Part shown: one piece after another, positions 52,261-61,586 of the stretch | How positions within the stretch are numbered: position 1 is the stretch's first letter | Layout: the number at the start of each line of letters is the position of its first letter | Source of the DNA: Peribacillus frigoritolerans | GTDB lineage: Bacteria; Bacillota; Bacilli; Bacillales; DSM-1321 | Length of the DNA stretch: 64,000 nucleotides | Direction of reading: 5' to 3' | NCBI RefSeq assembly: GCF_030676415.1 | Contig: NZ_JAUUTW010000003.1 | Location: 62,001-126,000, forward strand | Notes under the pieces: generated by a model | Told to the model about the DNA's origin: nothing | What the model saw: the letters and a program-made list of their open reading frames with translations, nothing else | Database searches by the model: none | Position numbers and translations under genes: made by a program

Positions 52261-53190
52261 ATGAAAATAAAATGGGCTCTATTAACTATACTTTTTACTA
52301 TTGCCACTGTGCTAACCGGTTGCGATAACCCATTAATGGTCTTGGACCCTAAAGGGCCAGTAGCTGCAACACAAGCAGATGTTATTATGATTTCGATATG
52401 GACAATGTCCTTTGTCGTCCTTGTCGTTATGGTACTGTATATCTTCATGATAATGAAATATCGTGCTTCCAAACAACGTGATGATTATGAACCGCCTCAT
52501 ATTGAAGGAAGTAAGGTTCTTGAAATAATTTGGGTTGCGATCCCAATTTTAATCGTCGCTTTCCTATCCGTTGTTACTGTTAAAACAACAAATGAAGTTG
52601 AGGCAACACCTAAAGGGTACGGAGATCAAGAACCTTTAGTTATTTACGCTTCATCTTCGAACTGGAAATGGCATTTTAGTTATCCGGAAGAAGATATCGA
52701 AACAGTCAACTATCTGTTTATACCTACTAACCGACCAATTGAATTTAAACTTTACTCATTCGGTCCAATCTCAAGTTTCTGGATTCCGCAACTTGGAGGA
52801 CAAAAATACGCGATGTCGGACATGGTTAATACGTTGCACTTAGCAGCTGATGTACCAGGTGAGTATATGGGTCGAAATTCAAACTTCAGTGGTTCAGGTT
52901 TTGCTCAGCAAACGTTCAACGTTAATGCACTGTCTGCAGAAGAATACGATAAGTGGGTAGATGAAATTAAAGCTACTGCTAAACCGATTACTGAGGAAAA
53001 ATTCAATGAATTGTTAAAACCTGGTCATGTGGGACAATCCACTTACACTGGAACTCACTTAGAGTTTTCACCAGCTCCTGAAGGGGAAAATGCTGGCCAT
53101 GACCACGGATCTTCTGATACTGAAGAAAATGATTCCAAGGATTCACACAAGGAACATTCAGAACACAGCAACATGAATCATGATCACTAA
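52261..53190 (+). CDS. qoxA: Cytochrome aa3 quinol oxidase subunit II
   Basis: A 309-residue lipoprotein subunit. The lipobox LTGC is at ~17-20, two membrane segments (~40-60 and ~82-102) follow, and the extracellular cupredoxin domain (~115-230) contains SSNWKWHFSYPEEDI and GSGFAQQTFNV. The CuA ligands of cytochrome c oxidases are absent, as expected for a quinol oxidase. A histidine- and acid-rich tail (GHDHGSS, HSNMNHDH) is unusual and could bind metal. First gene of qoxABCD; AAGAAAGGGG precedes the ATG. Confidence 0.93.
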   Translation: MKIKWALLTILFTIATVLTGCDNPLMVLDPKGPVAATQADVIMISIWTMSFVVLVVMVLYIFMIMKYRASKQRDDYEPPHIEGSKVLEIIWVAIPILIVAFLSVVTVKTTNEVEATPKGYGDQEPLVIYASSSNWKWHFSYPEEDIETVNYLFIPTNRPIEFKLYSFGPISSFWIPQLGGQKYAMSDMVNTLHLAADVPGEYMGRNSNFSGSGFAQQTFNVNALSAEEYDKWVDEIKATAKPITEEKFNELLKPGHVGQSTYTGTHLEFSPAPEGENAGHDHGSSDTEENDSKDSHKEHSEHSNMNHDH

Positions 53191-53263
53191 GAATTAATTT
53201 CGTTCGATAAAACAACTAGGTTTACAAGATAAGGAATATTTTCCTGAAAGGAGTCACAAAAGT

Positions 53264-55210
53264 ATGGATTACTTTGATCGATTTGCCGTACCTCATCCAA
53301 GTCCTGCGATTTATGCATCCATGGTTGCCATTGGTTTAACCATGATTGCGGTTGTTGCCGGAATTACCTATTTTAAAAAATGGGGTTACTTATGGCGTGA
53401 GTGGTTAACAACGGTTGACCATAAACGTATTGGTATCATGTACATCTTGGCAGCACTGCTTATGCTCTTCCGTGGTGGCGTTGATGCTCTTATGATGCGT
53501 GCTCAAACGGCTATTCCAGATAACGGTCTTTTGGATGGACAACATTATAATGAGGTATTTACAACACACGGGGTCGTCATGATCCTGTTCATGGCTATGC
53601 CATTTATCATTGGGTTAATGAACATTGTTACACCATTGCAAGTTGGAGCGCGTGACGTAGCATTCCCACGTCTGAACGCAGTAAGCTTCTGGTTATTCTT
53701 CATGGGGGCAATGCTATTTAACATCTCTTTCGTAGTCGGTGGTTCTCCTGATGCAGGTTGGACATCTTACTTCCCGCTGGCAGGTAACGATTTCAGTGAA
53801 TCAGTAGGTTCGAACTATTACGCGATTGCAATTCAAATAGCTGGTATCGGTACATTACTGACTGGTATCAACTTTATCGTAACAATCTTGAAAATGAGAG
53901 CACCTGGCATGAACTTAATGAAAATGCCGATGTTCACATGGTCTATCTTGATCACAAACTTCATTATCGTTTTCGCTTTCCCTGTATTGACAGTGGCACT
54001 TGCGTTGATGACAATGGATCGTCTATTCGGAACTCAATTCTTTACGATGGCCAATGGCGGTAGCGATATGCTTTGGGCGAACTTGTTCTGGGTTTGGGGA
54101 CATCCTGAAGTTTATATAGTAATTCTTCCAGCTTTCGGTATTTACAGTGAAATCATTTCGACATTTGCTCGTCGTAACCTTTACGGGTATAATTCGATGG
54201 TTATCTCCATGGTAGCTATTTCTACTCTATCTTTCATTGTATGGGCTCACCATTTCTATACAATGGGTCACGGTGCAATGGTTAATGGTATCTTCTCGAT
54301 TACCACGATGGCAATTGCCGTCCCGACCGGTGTTAAGATTTTCAACTGGTTGTTCACACTTTGGAAAGGTAAAATCGTATTTACCGTACCAATGCTATAC
54401 TCTTTAGCTTTCATTCCGATTTTCACGCTCGGTGGGGTAACAGGGGTAATGCTTGCCATGGCAAGTGCTGACTACCAATACCATAATACAATGTTCTTAG
54501 TAGCTCACTTCCACTACGTTTTAATCCCTGGTACTGTATTTGCCGTACTTGCTGGTTTCACGTACTGGTGGCCAAAAATGTTCGGTTTCATGTTGAGCGA
54601 AAAAATTGGGAAATGGTCGTTCTGGTTCATTACAATCGGCTTCAATGTAACATTCTTCCCGATGTTCATCACTGGTTTAGATGGGCAGGCACGTCGTATG
54701 TATACGTACTCTGAATCAACAGGGTATGGCCCATTGAATATGCTCTCTTTCGTTGGAGCGATTGGCTTGGCAATAGGTTTTGCACTTATTGTGTACAATA
54801 TCTATTGGAGCACTCGTTATGCGTCAAGAAATATTTCAAACGATCCATGGGATGCACGTTCTCTAGAGTGGGCTACACATACACCAATCCCTGAATATAA
54901 CTTTGCAATTGTGCCAACAGTTGATTCTACAGAAGCATTCTGGGATTCAAAGAAAAAAGGCTTTAAATTATTTGGCGGTAAAGTAGAAAAAATCCATATG
55001 CCAAATAACAGTGGCGTGCCGTTTATCATGAGCTGTATCTTCTTCGTTTGGGGCTTTGCATTGGTATTCAGCATGTGGATCATTGCAATCATTGCAACGA
55101 TCGGTATCTTTGCTTGTATGATTCACCGTTCATTCGAAAAAGATCACGGACGTTATATCTCTGTTGAAGAGATCGAAGAAACTGAAAATAAATTGCGAGG
55201 TGCTAAGTAA
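53264..55210 (+). CDS. qoxB: Cytochrome aa3 quinol oxidase subunit I
   Basis: The 648-residue catalytic subunit, with about 14-15 membrane segments. Key elements: heme a ligand in [16 protein letters not shown], the CuB/heme a3 site [18 protein letters not shown] (His-Tyr crosslink), [11 protein letters not shown] with two CuB histidines, and [11 protein letters not shown] with the heme ligands. It oxidises menaquinol and reduces oxygen to water while pumping protons. AAAGGAG precedes the ATG. The gene overlaps qoxC by one base (TAATG). Confidence 0.96.
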   Translation: MDYFDRFAVPHPSPAIYASMVAIGLTMIAVVAGITYFKKWGYLWREWLTTVDHKRIGIMYILAALLMLFRGGVDALMMRAQTAIPDNGLLDGQHYNEVFTTHGVVMILFMAMPFIIGLMNIVTPLQVGARDVAFPRLNAVSFWLFFMGAMLFNISFVVGGSPDAGWTSYFPLAGNDFSESVGSNYYAIAIQIAGIGTLLTGINFIVTILKMRAPGMNLMKMPMFTWSILITNFIIVFAFPVLTVALALMTMDRLFGTQFFTMANGGSDMLWANLFWVWGHPEVYIVILPAFGIYSEIISTFARRNLYGYNSMVISMVAISTLSFIVWAHHFYTMGHGAMVNGIFSITTMAIAVPTGVKIFNWLFTLWKGKIVFTVPMLYSLAFIPIFTLGGVTGVMLAMASADYQYHNTMFLVAHFHYVLIPGTVFAVLAGFTYWWPKMFGFMLSEKIGKWSFWFITIGFNVTFFPMFITGLDGQARRMYTYSESTGYGPLNMLSFVGAIGLAIGFALIVYNIYWSTRYASRNISNDPWDARSLEWATHTPIPEYNFAIVPTVDSTEAFWDSKKKGFKLFGGKVEKIHMPNNSGVPFIMSCIFFVWGFALVFSMWIIAIIATIGIFACMIHRSFEKDHGRYISVEEIEETENKLRGAK

Positions 55211-55806
55211 TGAAAATAGATAACTCGCTGCCACTAGAATATAGCACGGAAGAAAATCGCTTAAAGATTTTTGGATTCTGGATTTTCCTGGGAGCAGAAA
55301 TAGCTCTTTTCGCTACACTGTTCGCCACTTATTTTGTATTAGTTGATGGAACTGGAAATGGTCCAACAGGGGAACATCTTTTTAAACTCCCAACCTTAAT
55401 GTTTCAAACAATCTTTCTTTTAACCAGTAGTTTTACCATAGGTCTTGGAATCAATGCAATGAGACTTGGCAGGCAGAAAGCAACGCTTGGTTTCTTCATT
55501 ATCACCCTTATTCTAGGTTTAGGCTTCTTAGGAGTCGAAATTTATGAATTCGTGGAGTATGTACACGAAGGAGCAACCATTCAAACAAGTGCTTTCTTAT
55601 CTAGTTTGTTTACATTACTAGGTACGCATGGAGCTCACGTTACACTTGGTTTATTCTGGGGAACCTTCATCATCATGCAGATTAAAAAGCGCGGTATGAC
55701 TCCAGAAACAACAAACAAGGCTTTCATCTTTTCACTTTACTGGCATTTCTTAGACGTTGTCTGGATCTTCATCTTCAGTTTCGTCTACCTGAAAGGAATG
55801 ATGTAA
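55210..55806 (+). CDS. qoxC: Cytochrome aa3 quinol oxidase subunit III
   Basis: A 198-residue membrane protein with five predicted segments, as usual for QoxC/CyoC. Motifs are FGFWIFLGAEIALFATLFATY, LLGTHGAHVTLGLFWG and SLYWHFLDVVWIFIFSFVYL. It stabilises the oxidase core. It is translationally coupled to qoxB by a one-base overlap and followed after one base by qoxD. Confidence 0.95.
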   Translation: MKIDNSLPLEYSTEENRLKIFGFWIFLGAEIALFATLFATYFVLVDGTGNGPTGEHLFKLPTLMFQTIFLLTSSFTIGLGINAMRLGRQKATLGFFIITLILGLGFLGVEIYEFVEYVHEGATIQTSAFLSSLFTLLGTHGAHVTLGLFWGTFIIMQIKKRGMTPETTNKAFIFSLYWHFLDVVWIFIFSFVYLKGMM

Positions 55807-55807
55807 T

Positions 55808-56092
55808 ATGAAAGAATTATTCCCACGGGGCCAAGTTATGGGATTTGCCTTTTCACTAGTCCTGACTTTGGTCGCACTATCAGTTATTATGTTTGATCTC
55901 TCACTGAAAATGGCTATGATCATCCTGCTTGTTACAGCTTTCATGCAAGCTGCACTGCAATTAGTTATGTTCATGCACGCAGGAGAGTCTGAAGATAAAG
56001 CATCGATTTACACAAACGTTTATTACGGATTGTTCGTTGCATTGGTTACAATTTTCGGTACAATGCTAACAATGATTTGGGGATATCAATAA
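55808..56092 (+). CDS. qoxD: Cytochrome aa3 quinol oxidase subunit IV
   Basis: A 94-residue protein with three membrane segments and the family's HAG turn (QLVMFMHAGESEDKA). It is the last qox gene and assists oxidase assembly. A strong terminator follows nine bases later, so qoxABCD is one transcript. Confidence 0.94.
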   Translation: MKELFPRGQVMGFAFSLVLTLVALSVIMFDLSLKMAMIILLVTAFMQAALQLVMFMHAGESEDKASIYTNVYYGLFVALVTIFGTMLTMIWGYQ

Positions 56093-56102
56093 TCGATTCC
56101 GG

Positions 56103-56137
56103 AAAAACTGGGCGTCTTGATGACGTCCAGTTTTTTT
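56103..56137 (+). terminator. Rho-independent terminator of qoxABCD
   Basis: AAAAACTGGGCGTC and GACGTCCAGTTTTT pair with a short loop, ending in a seven-base T-run. Confidence 0.88.
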
Positions 56138-56415
56138 GTATTTTAATAAGTAGAAATTCATATACCACTCTATCCACTTCGTTCATAGAAATTTGTTAAG
56201 AAAGATGTGGAAGAAACCATTTTCTTTAGTATAACCATTTCGGAACATTATATTTATTATACGAAAAATTCCCCCCTTCGAAGCTCGTCCGTGCGTTTAA
56301 GTGCAATGTTTTTAAACGTTAATAGAACGGACACATCTTCTAAGAAAAACTGTCAGCCCATTTGAAATAATCAGCTATATAAGAATTAATTTATAAACGT
56401 AGCGGAGATGAAGAA
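56138..56415. other. Intergenic region before the YfmQ-like gene
   Basis: About 280 AT-rich bases in which no gene, RNA or operator is recognised. Confidence 0.4.
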
Positions 56416-56865
56416 TTGACATTGCCGGTTTTGATTTTGACAATTATCTTAAGCTTGATAAAAATATTGGTTTCCTGTCTTCCAACCGATGCAGTTAATT
56501 GGATTATCAGCAAATTTAAAATACACTCAGAAATTAGTGACGAGAATGCGATCGTAACCTTTGACGGAAAACGTTTGGAAGGTGAAGAAAAAATTCAAGT
56601 TATTAATTTTTTTAATAACGCTAGATTTTTGAAAAAAAATCATATATTCCCGGGGAACGAGCAATTGTTTTTACATCCAGAGAACAGTGGGACTCCATTG
56701 GTCATTGATACCAAAAGAGGCAAAAAGGATGTTAAGTTATTTGTGTACACTTACAATGACCACGTGGATGTAGTTAAACAGTACAAGAAGAAAGTCATTT
56801 CTTATAGTCTGCATTCCGATAGCCTCCAAGAACGTTCCATGCCATTAATAAGAAAGTTAGTTTAA
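56416..56865 (+). CDS. YfmQ-like family protein
   Basis: A 149-residue protein starting at TTG, with GGAGATG upstream. One N-terminal membrane segment (residues ~3-21, with a cysteine at the end of it) is followed by a soluble domain. SCLPTDAVNWIISKFKIH and the middle VTFDGKRLEGEEKIQVINFFNNARFL resemble the YfmQ family of B. subtilis as I recall it. Function is unknown. It is a single gene followed by a repeat element. Confidence 0.7.
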   Translation: MTLPVLILTIILSLIKILVSCLPTDAVNWIISKFKIHSEISDENAIVTFDGKRLEGEEKIQVINFFNNARFLKKNHIFPGNEQLFLHPENSGTPLVIDTKRGKKDVKLFVYTYNDHVDVVKQYKKKVISYSLHSDSLQERSMPLIRKLV

Positions 56866-56930
56866 AAGAACATAAAATCCGGTCTCAGTTTGTAGACAAA
56901 AGAGGGTTCTATCTGAATTTTAAAACAAAG

Positions 56931-56997
56931 TTGATGGAACGTAAGGTGCGGGACTCCCGCGGAAAGCGAGTGCTGGAGGCAACGTTCAAATTGTACA
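56931..56997. repeat. GC-rich intergenic repeat, shortened copy 2
   Basis: About 67 bases keeping both ends of the element (TAAAACAAAGTTGAT and AACGTTCAAATTGTAC) and the GGACTCCCGCGGAAAGCGAG junction, but lacking ~80 bases of the middle. The deletion joins two CCCGC/CGCGG-type hairpin parts. Confidence 0.85.
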
Positions 56998-57008
56998 AAC
57001 CTTAAAAA

Positions 57009-57046
57009 CTGCAGACAAACTCGATTTTCATCGAGTTTGTCTGCAG
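57009..57046. other. Perfect 17-bp hairpin linked to repeat copy 2
   Basis: CTGCAGACAAACTCGAT and ATCGAGTTTGTCTGCAG pair perfectly around TTTC. A diverged form lies the same short distance after repeat copy 3 (61509-61545), so the two parts make a composite element. Confidence 0.8.
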
Positions 57047-57296
57047 TCCGGGACGTTCCTTAAAAAGACCGTCCTTTTTTATAAGTCTTTTATTGTGTAA
57101 TCCCATTTCATTTAGGTGCTTTTTTCATTATAACAATCCTGAATTACTTGTTATTCAGATTGAGAGGTTAAAGTACACACTGAAGTCTTGTATTTTAGTA
57201 TATTTTGGAAAATGTAATTAAAAGTGAGGGAATTGCTGTAAGAGGTCCTTTAATAGTGCACATGAATAGTATTTTGGAAGTTATTAAAATGGTAAT

Positions 57297-57333
57297 AAAA
57301 AAGCAGGTATCTATTACGATGCCTGCCTTTTTA
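57297..57333 (-). terminator. Terminator of the small minus-strand gene
   Basis: GCAGGTAT and ATGCCTGC (with flanking pairs) form a hairpin; the minus strand continues with TTTTTT. Confidence 0.75.
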
Positions 57334-57465
57334 TGCTTTCCATTGTTTTTCAACTTGATGAAGGGCTTGTTGTAAAATTACTTCATGATCAGTACCTGGT
57401 TTAGTAAGGACATTCGTTTGATAAGATTTTCCTTGGAAATCAACTGTTACTGTAACTTTTACCAT
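57331..57465 (-). CDS. Small stress-type protein (BA3454-like)
   Basis: A 44-residue protein beginning MVKVTVTVDFQGKSYQT. The ATG at 57465 is preceded by GGAAAGG; a longer frame upstream has no homologous look. It reads as two beta strands and one helix (EVILQQALHQVEKQW). It resembles the small BA3454-type proteins of the B. cereus group labelled as stress response proteins, by memory only. It is a single gene with its own terminator. Confidence 0.6.
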   Translation of the reverse strand: MVKVTVTVDFQGKSYQTNVLTKPGTDHEVILQQALHQVEKQWKA

Positions 57466-57655
57466 TATGCATCTTTCCTTTCCAAATTCAGAATTAAATG
57501 AGGTGGTTGTACCTATTTCTTTAATACCCGTGGCAGAGGAACGTTCAAACATTTCAAAAGTTGTAAAATCTAAAGAATTAATATTCAAAATTATCTGATA
57601 TTTTTGAGGTTATGTCAACATTTTTTTTTGACCAACCCCGTTTCCCGGCTAAATA

Positions 57656-57696
57656 CAAAAACGGCTTGGCTTGTGTGCACAAGCCAAGCCGTTTTT
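57656..57696 (-). terminator. Terminator of the DMT transporter gene
   Basis: AACGGCTTGGCTTG and CAAGCCAAGCCGTT form a perfect hairpin with A- and T-runs on the two sides, 15 bases after the stop. Confidence 0.85.
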
Positions 57697-57711
57697 GTAA
57701 ATGAACTATAT

Positions 57712-58548
57712 TCATATTTTAGTTAAGATAATGCCGATTAATGCTGCAAGTACGCCTGCAATTTGATAGGTTTTTAGTTTTTCCTTGAATAAATAACATC
57801 CAGTGAATACGACAACTAAACAGTTCAGGCTGACGACAGGGAAAATGATGCTTGCGATCCCGGTGTTCAACGCAAAGAAATAACATCCATAGGCTATGGT
57901 GCTTAAAAGTCCTACTAGTGAACCGATTTTGACTTCCTGTAGCTTGATTTTTTCATTTTTAAAGGCCAGCACCGATAGAAGATAAAGCATTCCTCCTCCA
58001 TACATTGATACTAGGATATCGAGGGAGTTTAAATGAAGACGTGTTGATGTCGTCATTAGAATGCCGAGCACACCAAAGGATAAGATGGAGAATAATGTGT
58101 GCATCATCCAAGGGACATATTGATGGTTACCTTTAGCATTAGGTGTATACTGAATGACTAAGGTAGCGAGAAACATGCAGACAATCCCACTCCACTGCAA
58201 GGAAGAAATATGTTCGTGAAAAATTAAAGCTGCACAGAGAATGGGGAATATCGCATTCGCTGCGATTAAAGGGGATGTCAAGCTTGCCGGCCCTTTTTCA
58301 AAGGCGCTTGCCATCTGGATATTACCATTAGCGTTCAATACCCCAATGGCTGCACCAAGCAAGATGGACAGCCAGTTCAGCTGCAAACCATCCACAATCA
58401 CTCCATAAAATATGGACAAAATAAAAGCTGCAAAATAAAAGAAAAATTGGATATGTACCTTTGAGTAACCCTTTCCGCTACTCCATTTAAAAATGCTGTT
58501 ATTGATTCCGAAACATAAACTCGTGATAAGTGCTGCAAAAATCCACAT
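57712..58548 (-). CDS. EamA/DMT-superfamily transporter 2
   Basis: A 278-residue protein with ten predicted membrane segments. The ATG at 58548 (MWIFAALITSLCFG) is nine bases after GGAAGAG; the ATG at 58569 has no site. The NANGNIQMASAFEKGPASLTSPLIAANAIFPI region and C-terminal IAGVLAALIGIILTKI are typical of the EamA family. Substrate unknown. It is transcribed away from queF, with which it shares a divergent upstream region. Confidence 0.85.
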   Translation of the reverse strand: MWIFAALITSLCFGINNSIFKWSSGKGYSKVHIQFFFYFAAFILSIFYGVIVDGLQLNWLSILLGAAIGVLNANGNIQMASAFEKGPASLTSPLIAANAIFPILCAALIFHEHISSLQWSGIVCMFLATLVIQYTPNAKGNHQYVPWMMHTLFSILSFGVLGILMTTSTRLHLNSLDILVSMYGGGMLYLLSVLAFKNEKIKLQEVKIGSLVGLLSTIAYGCYFFALNTGIASIIFPVVSLNCLVVVFTGCYLFKEKLKTYQIAGVLAALIGIILTKI

Positions 58549-58702
58549 TGACTTAATCTCTTCCTTCATGTAGGATAAACTTCTTCTACATTTTAAGCTG
58601 AATGCATGCAGGAATCAAACCAAATTAAAAAAGTATGATTGACAGATTAGATATTTTTTTCTATATTAACTATGACAATTTTAAAATATTTCCCGATAAA
58701 CG

Positions 58703-58741
58703 GGAGAGGTTCATAGCATCACCCTCTTAAAAAAACTATGG
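58703..58741 (+). promoter_or_regulatory. preQ1-I riboswitch
   Basis: GAGAGGTTCATAGCATCACC, then CTCTTAAAAAAACTATGG, is an almost exact class I preQ1 aptamer: AGAGG/CCTCT stem, CATAGCATCAC loop and an A-rich tail ending in ACTA that forms the pseudoknot. It lies upstream of queF, the expected target. Confidence 0.95.
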
Positions 58742-58762
58742 CTTTGATATTTTTCGCGAATC

Positions 58763-58793
58763 AACCATATCTTTGAGGAGATATGGTTTTTGT
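58763..58793 (+). terminator. Terminator hairpin of the preQ1 leader
   Basis: AACCATATCT and AGATATGGTT with a six-base loop followed by TTTTGTT. The CCATA left arm can compete with pseudoknot formation in the aptamer's CTATGG tail, giving transcriptional control. Confidence 0.8.
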
Positions 58794-58849
58794 TATATAG
58801 AGGCCCATTTTATGAATCTCCCTGGAACGTGGGATTAGGAGGACTTTTA

Positions 58850-59350
58850 ATGTCTGGAAGAAAAGAAGAAGAATTAAAAAAAGATATTACACTGCTTGGG
58901 AATCAAGGAACAAAATATACATTCGACTATGCGCCTGAAATCCTTGAGTCATTCGATAACAAGCATCCGAACCGGGATTATTTCGTCAAATTCAATTGCC
59001 CGGAATTCACTAGCTTATGTCCGATAACGGGCCAGCCGGACTTTGCTACCATTTACATCAGCTATATTCCCAGTGTGAAAATGGTGGAAAGCAAGTCTTT
59101 AAAACTTTATTTATTCAGCTTCCGCAATCACGGTGATTTCCATGAAGACTGCATGAACATCATCATGAATGATTTAATCGAATTGATGGATCCTAAATAT
59201 ATTGAAGTCTGGGGCAAGTTCACGCCTAGGGGCGGAATTTCCATCGACCCTTACACAAATTATGGGAAACCAGGTACGAAGTATGAGGAAATGGCCGATT
59301 ACCGCTTGATGAACCATGACTTATACCCGGAAACCGTGGATAATCGCTAA
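58850..59350 (+). CDS. queF: NADPH-dependent preQ0 reductase QueF
   Basis: A 166-residue enzyme that reduces the nitrile of preQ0 to preQ1 for queuosine. The catalytic Cys57 is in [13 protein letters not shown] with Asp64; [20 protein letters not shown] follows. The ATG at 58850 has AGGAGG upstream; an earlier in-frame start lies in the leader. A preQ1 riboswitch directly upstream gives feedback control. The other queuosine genes (queC, queD, queE) are not adjacent. Confidence 0.96.
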   Translation: MSGRKEEELKKDITLLGNQGTKYTFDYAPEILESFDNKHPNRDYFVKFNCPEFTSLCPITGQPDFATIYISYIPSVKMVESKSLKLYLFSFRNHGDFHEDCMNIIMNDLIELMDPKYIEVWGKFTPRGGISIDPYTNYGKPGTKYEEMADYRLMNHDLYPETVDNR

Positions 59351-59360
59351 AGAATAGGAG

Positions 59361-59391
59361 AGACAATGGGCATATGCCCATTGTCTTTTTT
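59361..59391 (+). terminator. Rho-independent terminator of queF
   Basis: AGACAATGGGC and GCCCATTGTCT form a perfect 11-bp hairpin followed by TTTTT. Confidence 0.88.
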
Positions 59392-59553
59392 AGTTTTTTA
59401 GCCATTCTCGATCAATGGTTCTGCCGCTTTGTCCTTTTTGAAAATACAAATGTCCTCCTATAATGGAATTTTCACTTGATTGTTTCATGAAAAAGCGTAA
59501 TAATAGGGAGAGTTGATTTTGACAGAATATTTACGAAAATAGGGGATGTCGAG

Positions 59554-60900
59554 ATGAAAGTTGCAAAGTTTGGTGGAAGTTCACTTGCGTCAGGTGAACA
59601 GTTGAAAAAGGTATTCGAAATTGTTGTTTCTGATCCAGAGAGGAAAATTGTAGTCGTTTCGGCTCCAGGGAAACGCAATTCCGATGATATAAAGGTGACG
59701 GATTTATTGATTGAAGCTGCGGAACAGCAGCTGCGCGGGGATAACGGAGAGCATTTGATAGAAGATGTCGTATCCCGCTATGCGAGCATTGCTGAAGAGT
59801 TGGATATATCCGAGAGTGTCATCACTGTGATTCATGAAAATTTAATGGCACTGTTGCATGCAGACCAAACTAACCCGAAGCGCTATTTGGATGCCTTGAA
59901 GGCCAGTGGCGAGGATAATAATGCGAAGCTGGTCGCAGGTTATTTCCAAAGCCGTGGGGTAGAGGCTCAGTATATAAATCCGAAGAAGGCTGGCTTGATC
60001 GTAACGGATGAGGGTGGATTTACCAAGGTGCTGCCAGAGTCTTACGAACGGTTATATGCTCTGCGTGATGAGCCTGGAATCGTAGTATTCCCAGGGTTCT
60101 TCGGTTATACGTTAGATGGTGATATATTAACCTTCTCAAGAAGCGGTTCCGATATTACGGGTTCGATACTTGCGAATGGGGTCAAAGCTGATTTGTATGA
60201 AAACTTTACGGACGTGGATGCCGTTTATGCGGTGAATCCAAATGTGGTTTCCAATCCCAAGGGAATCCGGGAATTAACCTATCGTGAAATGCGGGAGCTT
60301 TCTTATGCAGGTTTCTCGGTATTTCATGATGAGGCGCTGATTCCTGCATTCCGTGCGGGAATACCTGTCCATATCCAGAATACGAACAATCCAGCGGCAC
60401 AAGGGACCCGCATTGTGAGTACACGGGATAATACGAACGGGCCGGTTATTGGGATTGCAAGTGATAAAGGATTTTGCAGTATTTACATTAGTAAATATTT
60501 GATGAACCGGGAAGTTGGTTTTGGCCGGAAACTGCTGCACATCCTAGAAGACTATGGAGTTTCATATGAGCATATTCCATCAGGCATCGATGATGTGACG
60601 CTTATTCTAAGGCAGGACCAGATGAAAGGTGAAGCCGAGAAGAAAATCATTTCACGAATCAAGAAAGAGCTTCATGCCGATGAAGTGATTGTGGAGCATG
60701 ATCTTGCCTTGATCATGGTTGTAGGGGAAGGAATGCGCCATAATGTCGGTACAACGGCAAGAGCGTCAAAAGCCTTGGCTGAAGCAAAGGTGAATATTGA
60801 GATGATCAACCAGGGTTCTTCGGAGGTAAGCATGATGTTCGGTGTGAAAGGGCATAACGAAGAGACGGCAATTCAGGCATTATATCACGAGTTCTTTTGA
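59554..60900 (+). CDS. thrD: Aspartate kinase (YclM/ThrD type)
   Basis: A 448-residue aspartokinase with the kinase motif KFGGSSLASGEQ at residues 5-16 and the ADP-site VVVSAPGKRNSDDIKVTD. Tandem ACT regulatory domains cover ~300-445, with VGEGMRHNVGTTARASKALAEA and NIEMINQGSSEVSMMFGV. It phosphorylates aspartate at the head of the lysine, methionine and threonine pathway. Length and the N-terminal wording match the class III enzyme of B. subtilis (YclM/ThrD) rather than the dapG or lysC products; symbol is by analogy. Single gene with its own terminator. Confidence 0.9.
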   Translation: MKVAKFGGSSLASGEQLKKVFEIVVSDPERKIVVVSAPGKRNSDDIKVTDLLIEAAEQQLRGDNGEHLIEDVVSRYASIAEELDISESVITVIHENLMALLHADQTNPKRYLDALKASGEDNNAKLVAGYFQSRGVEAQYINPKKAGLIVTDEGGFTKVLPESYERLYALRDEPGIVVFPGFFGYTLDGDILTFSRSGSDITGSILANGVKADLYENFTDVDAVYAVNPNVVSNPKGIRELTYREMRELSYAGFSVFHDEALIPAFRAGIPVHIQNTNNPAAQGTRIVSTRDNTNGPVIGIASDKGFCSIYISKYLMNREVGFGRKLLHILEDYGVSYEHIPSGIDDVTLILRQDQMKGEAEKKIISRIKKELHADEVIVEHDLALIMVVGEGMRHNVGTTARASKALAEAKVNIEMINQGSSEVSMMFGVKGHNEETAIQALYHEFF

Positions 60901-60915
60901 GTATGAGCGTTTAGG

Positions 60916-60941
60916 GACCTCCTTTTAGAAGGGGGTTTTTT
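60916..60941 (+). terminator. Rho-independent terminator of the aspartokinase gene
   Basis: ACCTCCTTTT, AGAA, then GGGGGTTTTTT form a short hairpin with a T-run. Confidence 0.7.
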
Positions 60942-61060
60942 GTGATTAATCTTTTAGTCACTATACATACGCTGGATTTTTCATCCGGTTCTTTATGATA
61001 GTGGCAATGACCGTGTGGGGATAATCATTCCAAGCTAACAGACGCGCTGTAGGGTTCAGA

Positions 61061-61159
61061 GCGTGGCTAAAGCAATTGGAGGAGAACGGAGTTGACGCTC
61101 TTGAAATGGATAAAAAGGGGCGTCCAACCTCTGAATACATATCTTTCACCAAATTATAA
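61061..61159 (+). pseudogene. Possible transposase OrfA (helix-turn-helix) relic
   Basis: The plus-strand frame reads AWLKQLEENGVDALEMDKKG and RPTSEYISFTKL to TAA 61157-61159. W.K..EE.G...L...KGRP is the wording of IS3/IS630-type helix-turn-helix ends. There is no start and no downstream transposase, so it is at most a fragment. Confidence 0.4.
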
Positions 61160-61347
61160 ATGAAAGAGATGTCAATGGCACATCAAGTTTACGAGCCAAA
61201 TGATTCACTGGCACCAATTGATTTAAAGTAATTACTTCGAGTTTATCTTGCTGAATAGAATCATGTTTAGAAAGTATCCTTATCACCTCAAGTTAAATAC
61301 TTCTATATAATACAAAAAAAGAAAGTGGGAATAAGTTCTATCTATGT

Positions 61348-61492
61348 TAAAACAAAGTTGATTGGAGTGTAAGGCGCGAGACTCCTGCGGGAAAAGCGCG
61401 TCTAGGGAGACACCGCAGGCGTAAGCCGAGGAGGCTCCCGGACCGCCCGCGGAAAGCGAGTGCCTGGAGCGGAAATCAACGTTCAAATTGTA
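61348..61492. repeat. GC-rich intergenic repeat, copy 3
   Basis: About 145 bases, collinear with copy 1 at 50415: TAAAACAAAGTTGATTGGAG start, GACTCCTGCGGG, ACACCGCAGGCG, GAGGAGGCTCCCGGACCGCC and AACGTTCAAATTGTA end. TTGATT and AATCAA near the ends are inverted. Confidence 0.9.
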
Positions 61493-61508
61493 AAAAGCCA
61501 TAAAAAAA

Positions 61509-61545
61509 CTGTAGAAAACTCGGTTTTCATCAAGTTTGTCTACAG
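61509..61545. other. Imperfect hairpin linked to repeat copy 3
   Basis: CTGTAGAAAACTCGGTT and a partner ending GTTTGTCTACAG pair with a few mismatches. It is the diverged equivalent of the perfect hairpin at 57009-57046. Confidence 0.7.
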
Positions 61546-61551
61546 TCTGAG

Positions 61552-61577
61552 CCTCCAAATAGAAGATTGGAGGCTTT
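61552..61577 (+). terminator. Hairpin between repeat copy 3 and the nitroreductase gene
   Basis: GCCTCCAA and TTGGAGGC with a short loop; TTTCCTTTT follows on the plus strand. On the minus strand it ends the nitroreductase transcript without a T-run. Confidence 0.55.
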
Positions 61578-61586
61578 CCTTTTATG

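Noticed and set aside
60961..61152. 63-codon minus-strand frame after the aspartokinase gene
   Set aside because: No ribosome site or family match; the plus strand gives the more plausible transposase-like fragment.
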